Source: CAZRUA01 sp964603125 (GTDB lineage: Bacteria; Bacteroidota; Bacteroidia; B-17B0; Aurantibacillaceae). Taken from it: a DNA stretch of 5,309 bases. Shown piece after piece: positions 1-5,309 of the stretch. Where the stretch lies: contig CAZRUA010000155.1 in NCBI GenBank assembly GCA_964603125.1, positions 1 to 5,309 on the forward strand. The letters run 5' to 3'. The translations under genes were made by a program, and so were the position numbers. The stretch's first letter is position 1, and each line of letters starts with the position of its first letter. The notes beneath the pieces are model-generated. The model was given only the letters and a program-made list of their open reading frames with translations. It was not told the origin of the DNA and did not search any database.

Positions 1-375
1 TTCATTATAAGACACCAAGAGAATAGTAATTAATGAATCATTGTAATGTAAGACAAACTTTTCATTACCTAAAGGTTTAGAATATGTGCATGGGACGCCT
101 TTATAATAGAATACATTACGTTCAAATAAGATACGTTCCTTCTGCATATAGAATAGACATTTTATGGTGTCTCCACGTTCTGAGTAGTTTAATCTAAAAT
201 AGTTGTTTGGTAACTTATTTGAGTCTGTAATTTCTTCTGAAAATTTGAACCCAAAGCTGTTATACTTTTTGAAGTATCTAACAGTAAATTTCTTATGATT
301 GATTTCCTCAATAGACTTTGTTCTTGTACATCCAATAATAAGAGCTAAAAAAACAATTATACACTTTGAAAGCAT
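1..375 (-). CDS. Putative lipoprotein of unknown function (3' end outside window)
   Basis: The frame opens with ATG at 375-373 and stays open for 125 codons to the left edge, so the C-terminus is missing. The N-terminus MLSKCIIVFLALIIGC is a short lipoprotein signal: a lysine near the start, a hydrophobic core (residues 5-14), and a lipobox IIGC with the acylated cysteine at residue 16. The mature protein would be anchored to a membrane facing the periplasm or cell surface. The region after the cysteine (TRTKSIEE) is polar, followed by a soluble-looking chain rich in Tyr, Phe, Asn and Lys, with further cysteines at 73 and 96. I do not recognise a family. The ATG is chosen because it begins the signal directly. 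It lies 136 bp downstream of the membrane-protein gene, on the same strand. Confidence is high for a lipoprotein gene and nil for a specific function. Confidence 0.8.
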   Translation of the reverse strand, partial: MLSKCIIVFLALIIGCTRTKSIEEINHKKFTVRYFKKYNSFGFKFSEEITDSNKLPNNYFRLNYSERGDTIKCLFYMQKERILFERNVFYYKGVPCTYSKPLGNEKFVLHYNDSLITILLVSYNE

Positions 376-421
376 AGTTTGATAATATAATGGTAAAACA
401 CTGCTCTTTATTTGATGTTTG

Positions 422-545
422 ATTTGTGACGGCCTTTACGGGTTTCTCCGTGCAACTCCTAACTAGTTCAAAATTACAAAAAATTTAGGCATTTAGCTTT
501 TGTTTAAGTATTCACGGATTGTAAACCTGTGTTAACGGGTCAAAT
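422..545. repeat. Imperfect long inverted repeat with two local hairpins
   Basis: The left arm at 422-452 and right arm at 513-545 are imperfect inverted copies: ATTTG/CAAAT at the outer ends, ACGGGTTT (438-445) against AAACCTGT (523-530), and TCCGTG (447-452) against CACGGA (513-518). Each arm can also fold alone: ACGG/CCGT around a 6-base loop on the left, and CACGGATT/AAACCTGTG (513-531) on the right. About 60 bp of AT-rich sequence separate the arms. The right arm covers the last codons of the membrane-protein gene, and the left arm lies in the leader of the lipoprotein gene. It could be a terminator or attenuator, a REP-like dispersed repeat, or a recombination site. The sequence alone does not decide between these. 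Confidence 0.5.
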
Positions 546-817
546 GAATTCCAATCTTTAATAATAAGCGAAAGCACCATTATATAGCCAAAGCTGAGAA
601 AATAAAAAATTACATTAATCTTAATATTATTAAGCTTTCTTGACCTCAAGAATAAAAGAAAAGTAGGGATATAAAAGATTACTGCAATTAAATACCATAA
701 CGATTCTATAAAAGCCCCTTGGCTATTAGAATTTGATTTTACACTTGAGATGTAAGTTACAAGCGATAACAAAATAAAGTCAACCAATGCTAGTAAGTAA
801 TAAACGATTTTATTCAT
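512..817 (-). CDS. Small three-helix membrane protein of unknown function
   Basis: This 101-residue protein starts at ATG 817-815 and ends with TGA at 514-512. An in-frame stop eight codons upstream leaves this ATG as the natural start. Three hydrophobic segments are visible: about residues 5-25 (starting YYLLALVDFILLSLV), 38-58 (LWYLIAVIFYIPTFLLFL), and 69-86 (VIFYFLSFGYIMVLSLII). A basic loop (RSRKLNNIK, about 59-67) joins helices two and three and suggests that side is cytoplasmic. The C-terminal tail is short and polar (KDWNSFDPLTQVYNP). I recognise no family and see no catalytic motif, so it is best called an inner-membrane hypothetical protein. It follows the 175-residue gene by 87 bp on the same strand. 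Its last codons form one arm of the 422-545 inverted repeat, so its 3' end and that structure have evolved together or one has been inserted into the other. Confidence 0.7.
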   Translation of the reverse strand: MNKIVYYLLALVDFILLSLVTYISSVKSNSNSQGAFIESLWYLIAVIFYIPTFLLFLRSRKLNNIKINVIFYFLSFGYIMVLSLIIKDWNSFDPLTQVYNP

Positions 818-861
818 AAAATAATAAGGTATTAAAAGTTAATATTAATCTCACAAGAATA

Positions 862-873
862 AAAACGCGTTTT
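862..873. promoter_or_regulatory. Perfect 12-bp palindrome AAAACGCGTTTT
   Basis: The spacer between the two small genes contains AAAACGCGTTTT, a perfect two-fold symmetric sequence with a GC core in an otherwise very AT-rich stretch. It lies 44 bp upstream of the membrane-protein start and 31 bp past the stop of the 175-residue gene. The symmetry would suit a dimeric DNA-binding protein. On the minus strand it is followed by TATTCTT, so a weak terminator is also possible, although a hairpin here would have no unpaired loop. The role is inference; only the symmetry is observed. Confidence 0.3.
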
Positions 874-904
874 AAAATTACTAATTCAGAATCGAATACA
901 AATA

Positions 905-1432
905 CTAATTAATTATCTTCCCCTTATTAATATTAACTATAATTGTTCCAAACCATTCCTTTTTATACTTATCAAAAAACAATTCATATTTATTAAATAT
1001 GATTTTAAAGTCCTTTACATCTAAATTACTTAAGTAACCACCACTAATTATTACTTTCACACGATAAATAACTTTATACTTAGGTAATATCATCAAATTA
1101 GGTTCTTGTTTTAAATAACGTTTAACCAAGAACAACATTGAAATAGAATTTATATTTTCAATATAATATTCGGGTGTAGGTGAATATAATATAGGCTTGG
1201 GGTAAATTATACTATCTATGATAATAAGATTTTGTAACCAATTTGTAAGAAATAAAATCGAGTCAATTGATTCATTAAATAATTCTAAATCTAAATACAG
1301 TGAATCACCATTAACACTATAATTTACACATTTAAATGAAAGCGAATCTGGCTTCGTTACTGCATTTGAAGATAATGCAGAGTAACTACAAAAAAGAAAA
1401 CAGCATAAAACAATTTTTATAAATAATTTCAT
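905..1432 (-). CDS. Hypothetical secreted protein with N-terminal signal peptide
   Basis: This 175-residue protein starts at ATG 1432-1430 and ends with TAG at 907-905. A TAA codon three codons upstream in frame confirms the start. The N-terminus has Lys2 and Lys6, a hydrophobic core (about residues 7-20), and a plausible signal peptidase I site after SSNA (residue 24). The cysteines in the core (10, 11, 15) lack a proper lipobox, so a lipoprotein is less likely. The rest alternates hydrophobic and polar residues in a beta-rich way, for example SLYLDLELFNES near 44-55, then a basic, aromatic C-terminal third. An immunoglobulin-like fold is possible but is only a guess from this pattern. I recognise no family and see no catalytic motif. 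Base composition is very AT-rich compared with the large gene upstream. It sits 81 bp after that gene's stop and could be read through from it or have its own promoter. Confidence 0.7.
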   Translation of the reverse strand: MKLFIKIVLCCFLFCSYSALSSNAVTKPDSLSFKCVNYSVNGDSLYLDLELFNESIDSILFLTNWLQNLIIIDSIIYPKPILYSPTPEYYIENINSISMLFLVKRYLKQEPNLMILPKYKVIYRVKVIISGGYLSNLDVKDFKIIFNKYELFFDKYKKEWFGTIIVNINKGKIIN

Positions 1433-1436
1433 TGAA

Positions 1437-1482
1437 TTTTAATATAATCTAACCGTTAGCGCTGCTTTATAATATTTTAAAA
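1437..1482 (-). terminator. Possible terminator: AT-rich imperfect inverted repeat after the large gene
   Basis: About 30 bp past the stop of the large gene, TTTTAATATAA (1437-1447) and TTATAATATTTTAAAA (1467-1482) form imperfect inverted arms. They flank a more GC-rich core at 1450-1466 that contains TAACCGTTA and the palindrome AGCGCT. The position between two same-strand genes fits a transcription end, and the T-rich arm would fall at the end of the transcript. The stem is weak because it is mostly A-T pairs and has a length mismatch, so this is tentative. The same stretch must also hold any promoter for the 175-residue gene. Confidence 0.3.
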
Positions 1483-1513
1483 TGCAAACTAAATCAAAAT
1501 CACAAATCCCACT

Positions 1514-4500
1514 CTACCGCATAATCACCATTTTACCTATACCATTTTTAATGTAGGCATCGGCACCGCTTTCTTTTTTATCAACGGTTTCGTTGTTAAG
1601 GCGTGTAACAACTCGGTATAAATAAACGCCATTGGCTAATAAATCGCCAAACTCATCACGGCCATCCCAAGCAAATTCTGTAATATTTCGTCCAATGTGT
1701 ATGTTGCCTAATTGTTCGCGAGTAATTTCACGCACTACTTTTCCGGTAATGGTAAGTATTTGTATTTTAAAGGTTTCGGGCACTTCACTTCCAGTTAAAG
1801 TAAACACAAATTTGGTGCTTGTACTAAACGGATTTGGATAGTTCAACACTTCTGTAATACTTGCTTTGGTTATAATTTCAAATTGTATTTTATAATCGGT
1901 GTGTCCACTTTCATTACTGCTTCTATCTTTAGCTTGGACCGTTAATTCATAAATACCATCGCTAAAGTTAATTGGGTTGTACTCTATTTTACAACTATTG
2001 TTTGGTAATTGAGCTGGTGTAAATAATAAACCTTCGCTAAACCAAACACGTAAAGGCGTACTTTGATTTGGACGTTTTAAATACAATGCAAAATAATTGG
2101 TATCGTTTAAAGCTAAAAATTGGTTTTCATCTTTCAAACCTATTACAATTTTTGGTTGAGATGAAACAATATCTCCATTTAAAATATGAACTCCATCAAA
2201 TGTAACATCAAGCAATGGGTTTTCTACATCGCGGCTCACATAAAAAGGAATTCGAGCAATGTTATTAAAATGATACTGCTCGTATTGGTATTTAGTATTG
2301 TTTAAAGGATTAACATCAACCCACAGGGCACTTAAGCCGTTATACAAAGTTGTGTTATTCACCGAAATAGTATCAATTAGCAAAGCTCCAGCAGCAAAAG
2401 GCTTAGCTTTTAATTTATCAGGTAGTGGATGTAAAACTAAGTTAGCATCCTCAATGTAATAAGTAACCACAAGGCTATCGGTAAAATCAAATTCACTAAT
2501 ATTTTCGATAGGCATTTTTACAATAAACTGATCGCCTTGTTGCAAACTATCTTTATTTATTCCGTAACCCAAAGGAGGATTTAATGCCGCTTCAGGAGCA
2601 GGATCATATATTACTTGCCAACGACGCAATTGAGGAGCTGTGTTTAAGGAGTCGTCGCTCATATAGGCCATCAATTGAATATAAGGATAAGTAGTACTTG
2701 AAATTCTATTTTGCAAGTTATACACATCCATACTATCACGTCTAAACGTTAACAAAGTATCATAGTTATTTGTATTAGCATTTAAACCAATGACTTTAAC
2801 ATAAACCGAATCTTTACTTGGCGATTCTTGAGTGGTGTAACGCCAATGCAAACTTCCCCAGTTTTGAGCTGGACCAATTAAATCACTTAAAATGTATCCA
2901 CTATTCCATTTAGTAGGTATGGTATCTTCAAAATAAATGAGTTGATTTTTGTAAGTGCCTAACATTTCGTGCGAAGTGCCACTACCTTTTCTACCAAATA
3001 ATGCGAATGCCAAAGTATCTTGGTTAGGAACAGCTAGAGTGTTAATTAAACTAGATGAGTAGTTATTAATAAAAGCATCTTTATGAGCTTGGGTAAAGGT
3101 TCCTGCACCATGATGACCAACTGAATAAATTAAGGTAGGAGTACCATTTGGTAAAGCATTTAAAAAGTTTGCAAATCTATCTTTATAACCTACTGGGTTA
3201 GCACATAAGTTAGAAGCACCGAAATCAAACAAAGCCGATTTACCAGGACCGCATTTACAGTTTCCTGCTACTCCAATCCAATTTGCACCAGCAGGAGTAG
3301 CTCCAACTGTATCATTTAAAATTGGATTTCCACTAATACTATCAAAAATAACTACTGAAAAACCATTTGGGTCGCAATTCCACGTTTGAATTTCAGCACC
3401 GTTTAAAAAACTCTGCACTTGTTGCCAATAACCGTCGGTTAATGGGTCGTAACGTGTATTAACAGTTACTGTTTTAACATCGTTTATAAACTCAAATTTT
3501 CGTTGAGATTTTAAATATTTTACAAATTGATACTTATCCTTTTTAAACTGAAAAAAATGCGCTTGCTCCCAACCTCTTTTGCTATTGATTGTTTGAAACG
3601 AACTTTCTCTCCAGTTGTAACCTAAACTTCCTGCAACACTATCTTTACTCACACGCCAAAAATACACTGTGCTATCGGTTCCTAATAAATTAACATTGTT
3701 CCAAGTAATTACACCGCCCGAACCTGTAATTAAATTACTTTGTAACTTAGGGCTATTAAAAGCATCTGTGGTATCAATTTCAAATTTATAAACCGTAGAG
3801 GCTGCAAATGCATCAACTGTAGAAGCCTTTAACGTAATTTGATTTAAATTAGGTACAATAGCAAATTCGTATGGATAAACTGGAACCAAATCTCCACCAG
3901 GTATAAATAAATTTACAAAGCCATTGGTTTGATTATTTGTTTCATCACTTTCTAAAATTTCCGAGAAGTTATCTACCTTAACGTAAAATGGATTTAAACC
4001 TACTCCGTTTGTAATATCTTTTGGAATAAAGAATTTTAAATCACTTTGATACAATGTTGCTTTAATAGTTTTATAATAATTTACAACATTTCCACTAGGC
4101 AAATTACGCTGAATGTAAACCACAAATGAATCTTGAATGGCTTTACCGTAATTATGAATACTAACTGAAACACCAATTGAATCAACATACGAATCCAAAT
4201 CAAAACTTACATCCGAATTTGTGATGCTATAATCGGGCAAACGATGTGTATAAGGCTTTGCACAAGGGTCGCCATGCAAAGTCATTTCTAAAGCAGTAAC
4301 CGTATCCAACTGAATTTTATAAGCTTCAAAAGCATCTACCACTAATGCATCACCAATTGTTGTTTTAATTATTTCGCCATAGGTTTTGCCATATTGCTTA
4401 TAAGATAAGTTTTTATAAAAACGTTTGGTATAAGCATTCAAAGCATTTGCTTCGCCGGTACTAATGGAAGCTAAAAAACCTATTGTTCCATGATCATTTG

Positions 4501-5309
4501 CTAATACAAAGTTTTCGCTATTTGAATTTACACTTGAAGTGTGGATATCTCCCACATAACAACTATTAGCAATCATAAACGGAAAACGAGGTGAATTATC
4601 GTAAGAATACGGATCATCAATGTTTTGCTCAAAACCAGTTACTGAACCATGTCCAAAAAATGTCATTAAACCAATACCACCATTTATAATGGTAGCTACC
4701 GAATCGTTTGTATTAATTGAAATTGGTGCATTTGAGTTTTTATAGAATGAATAAGTATTTCCTCCATATAAAGTATCCTCAATTGTATGCTCATAATTAT
4801 TTAAGAATTGCTTGAAAATTTGCTGTTCACCAATATTTACACCACCGCCAAAATGCACTACATTTTTCATCCAAGGCGATACACTGTCGTAGAAATTTTC
4901 ATACAACTGCAATTTGTTCAAATAATTTACAACATCAGCGTTTGTTTTGGCAGATAATCTTCCAATAGGAATAGAAGGTGTTACACCAAAAGCATCCTGA
5001 TTATAAACTGTTAAAAGATTATCACTAGCAGGATAACCAAAGGTAGGTACTAAATTATTTTTGAAATGAGGATTACCAGCCCCCAAGCATTCTGTAGGAT
5101 TAATACTTTTTCCGATTAAGAAAAGTGCTTCGGGCTTGCTTGGATAAGTATTGTATAAAAACTTAGAAAAATTTACTATTGAAAAAGGATGCTGATTAAC
5201 ACCATAAGCAAACTGATCGTATAAATCTTCAACAAAAGCAGTAATAACATGTTTAGAACCGCCTTGAACACTTATTCTATAGTTTACATACTGTTGAACT
5301 GAGGTGTTT
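1514..5309 (-). CDS. porU2: C25-family (gingipain-like) peptidase with ILEI-like and T9SS sorting domains; putative T9SS sortase PorU2 (N-terminus outside window)
   Basis: This is the C-terminal 1264 residues of a very large secreted protein (numbered here from the right edge), ending with TAG at 1516-1514. The frame is open to the edge. The TTG at 5086 lies inside the catalytic domain and is not the start. Visible domain order: C25 cysteine peptidase domain (about 8-355) with His220 in FFGHG and Cys250 in NSCYVGD as the dyad; CARDB-like sandwich (about 358-470, with the ESDETNN hallmark); Fn3-like sandwich (about 472-574); ILEI/FAM3-like domain (about 615-777); a further beta-sandwich (about 778-901); second CARDB-like domain (about 902-1024, with YHFNN); Ig-like domain (about 1029-1146); C-terminal sorting/FlgD-like domain (about 1150-1264). 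In Bacteroidota, proteins with this layout are called PorU2, a relative of PorU, the protease that removes the T9SS signal and attaches cargo at the surface. Surface location and peptidase activity are inferred. A secreted C25 protease that is itself only T9SS cargo is the main alternative. Confidence 0.85.
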   Translation of the reverse strand, partial: NTSVQQYVNYRISVQGGSKHVITAFVEDLYDQFAYGVNQHPFSIVNFSKFLYNTYPSKPEALFLIGKSINPTECLGAGNPHFKNNLVPTFGYPASDNLLTVYNQDAFGVTPSIPIGRLSAKTNADVVNYLNKLQLYENFYDSVSPWMKNVVHFGGGVNIGEQQIFKQFLNNYEHTIEDTLYGGNTYSFYKNSNAPISINTNDSVATIINGGIGLMTFFGHGSVTGFEQNIDDPYSYDNSPRFPFMIANSCYVGDIHTSSVNSNSENFVLANDHGTIGFLASISTGEANALNAYTKRFYKNLSYKQYGKTYGEIIKTTIGDALVVDAFEAYKIQLDTVTALEMTLHGDPCAKPYTHRLPDYSITNSDVSFDLDSYVDSIGVSVSIHNYGKAIQDSFVVYIQRNLPSGNVVNYYKTIKATLYQSDLKFFIPKDITNGVGLNPFYVKVDNFSEILESDETNNQTNGFVNLFIPGGDLVPVYPYEFAIVPNLNQITLKASTVDAFAASTVYKFEIDTTDAFNSPKLQSNLITGSGGVITWNNVNLLGTDSTVYFWRVSKDSVAGSLGYNWRESSFQTINSKRGWEQAHFFQFKKDKYQFVKYLKSQRKFEFINDVKTVTVNTRYDPLTDGYWQQVQSFLNGAEIQTWNCDPNGFSVVIFDSISGNPILNDTVGATPAGANWIGVAGNCKCGPGKSALFDFGASNLCANPVGYKDRFANFLNALPNGTPTLIYSVGHHGAGTFTQAHKDAFINNYSSSLINTLAVPNQDTLAFALFGRKGSGTSHEMLGTYKNQLIYFEDTIPTKWNSGYILSDLIGPAQNWGSLHWRYTTQESPSKDSVYVKVIGLNANTNNYDTLLTFRRDSMDVYNLQNRISSTTYPYIQLMAYMSDDSLNTAPQLRRWQVIYDPAPEAALNPPLGYGINKDSLQQGDQFIVKMPIENISEFDFTDSLVVTYYIEDANLVLHPLPDKLKAKPFAAGALLIDTISVNNTTLYNGLSALWVDVNPLNNTKYQYEQYHFNNIARIPFYVSRDVENPLLDVTFDGVHILNGDIVSSQPKIVIGLKDENQFLALNDTNYFALYLKRPNQSTPLRVWFSEGLLFTPAQLPNNSCKIEYNPINFSDGIYELTVQAKDRSSNESGHTDYKIQFEIITKASITEVLNYPNPFSTSTKFVFTLTGSEVPETFKIQILTITGKVVREITREQLGNIHIGRNITEFAWDGRDEFGDLLANGVYLYRVVTRLNNETVDKKESGADAYIKNGIGKMVIMR
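1517..1861 (-). other. C-terminal T9SS sorting / FlgD-Ig-like domain
   Basis: The last 115 residues contain LNYPNPFS, then ILTITGKVVREI, then WDGRDEFGD, LANGVYLYRV, and end in GKMVIMR. This is the beta-sandwich used as the type IX secretion signal (type A, FlgD-like). It routes the protein through the outer membrane, where the domain is usually cleaved and the protein attached to the cell surface. The GKMVIMR ending differs from the usual type A tail and resembles the tail I recall for PorU-type proteins, whose own domain may be retained. That last point is inference. Confidence 0.85.
2978..3466 (-). other. ILEI/FAM3-like domain inside the C25 protein
   Basis: Three blocks resemble the ILEI (PANDER/FAM3) domain known from animal secreted proteins and some bacterial surface proteins: GFSVVIFDSISGNP (residues 649-662 of the visible protein), FLNALPNGTPTLIY (715-728), and a stretch with SSLINTL and LFGRKG (752-775). 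The family pattern, recalled from memory, is a strand ending in a D..TG turn, a helix plus 'lP.Gt.vl' strand, then 'GSS...l..rd..af.G.KG'. An insert of about 50 residues between the first two blocks carries a CKC motif (Cys684, Cys686), with Cys645 and Cys702 on either side of it. The role is unknown; carbohydrate or protein binding is a guess. Confidence 0.6.
4244..5287 (-). other. C25 peptidase catalytic domain with intact His-Cys dyad
   Basis: The domain begins close to the window edge. Its first part includes VEDLYDQFAYG and ALFLIGKS, encoded upstream of 5086, followed by a Rossmann-like core. The catalytic pair typical of the gingipain family is present: His in FFGHGS (codon 4651-4649) and, 30 residues later, Cys in ANSCYVGD (codon 4561-4559). 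Next comes the family's GTIGFLASIS strand, and the closing motif LHGDP sits near 4266-4280. No key residue is missing, so the enzyme is predicted to be active rather than a degenerate scaffold. Only the first strand or so of the domain may lie beyond the edge. Confidence 0.85.

Noticed and set aside
469..476. TAATTTTG on the minus strand, a perfect match to the Bacteroidota -7 promoter motif TAnnTTTG, upstream of the lipoprotein gene
   Set aside because: No matching -33 TTG/TTTG element lies 17-23 bases upstream, the site is 94 bp from the start codon, and such a motif is common by chance in AT-rich DNA.
458..536. Integron attC site with GTTAGG and GTTAAC as core boxes
   Set aside because: Neither box fits the RYYYAAC / GTTRRRY consensus fully, the two do not pair as R' and R'' should, and no integrase is in view. 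It is kept only as a hypothesis for the inverted repeat.
1388..1403. Possible lipobox at the cysteines in the signal peptide of the 175-residue protein
   Set aside because: The residues before Cys10, Cys11 and Cys15 do not fit the lipobox pattern, in particular no small residue precedes the cysteine. A signal peptidase I site after residue 24 fits better.
1485..1492. TTAGTTTG on the minus strand, a one-mismatch -7 promoter motif upstream of the 175-residue gene
   Set aside because: It has a mismatch in the key TA and no -33 element at proper spacing, so it cannot be supported as a promoter.
1632..1841. A 69-codon open frame on the plus strand
   Set aside because: It lies wholly antisense to the conserved C-terminal sorting domain of the large gene, and its product has no recognisable features. 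It is a shadow of the real coding frame.

Overview
The window looks like chromosomal DNA from a member of the Bacteroidota. The strongest evidence is the large minus-strand gene, which has a C25 (gingipain-type) catalytic domain and a type IX secretion (T9SS)-style C-terminal sorting domain, a combination typical of this phylum. The DNA is AT-rich, and the start codons are preceded by A/T-rich sequence without a visible Shine-Dalgarno motif, which also fits. I cannot name a genus.

All four genes lie on the minus strand, so the text reads from right to left. From the right edge to 1514 is a very long secreted protein whose N-terminus lies outside the window. It has a C25 cysteine peptidase domain, beta-sandwich domains including two of CARDB type, a central domain resembling the eukaryotic ILEI/FAM3 fold, and the C-terminal sorting domain. 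The layout matches the PorU2 group of putative T9SS sortases. The apparent start at 5086 is an internal TTG codon. The frame stays open for 74 more codons to the edge, and those codons encode the missing first part of the catalytic domain.

Downstream are three small, poorly conserved-looking genes for exported or membrane proteins: a 175-residue protein with a signal peptide (905-1432), a 101-residue three-helix membrane protein (512-817), and a lipoprotein with a clear lipobox (start at 375, running off the left edge). I recognise none of them. Sampled lines of the 175-residue gene are much more AT-rich than the large gene, which suggests a lineage-specific or acquired stretch next to a conserved gene.

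The spacers are 81, 87 and 136 bp. They hold an AT-rich imperfect inverted repeat after the large gene, a perfect 12-bp palindrome, and an imperfect long inverted repeat (422-545) that overlaps the 3' end of the membrane-protein gene. No tRNA, rRNA, CRISPR array or transposase is visible, and nothing ties the small genes functionally to the large one. The most notable items are the ILEI-like domain inside the C25 protein and the 422-545 inverted repeat.
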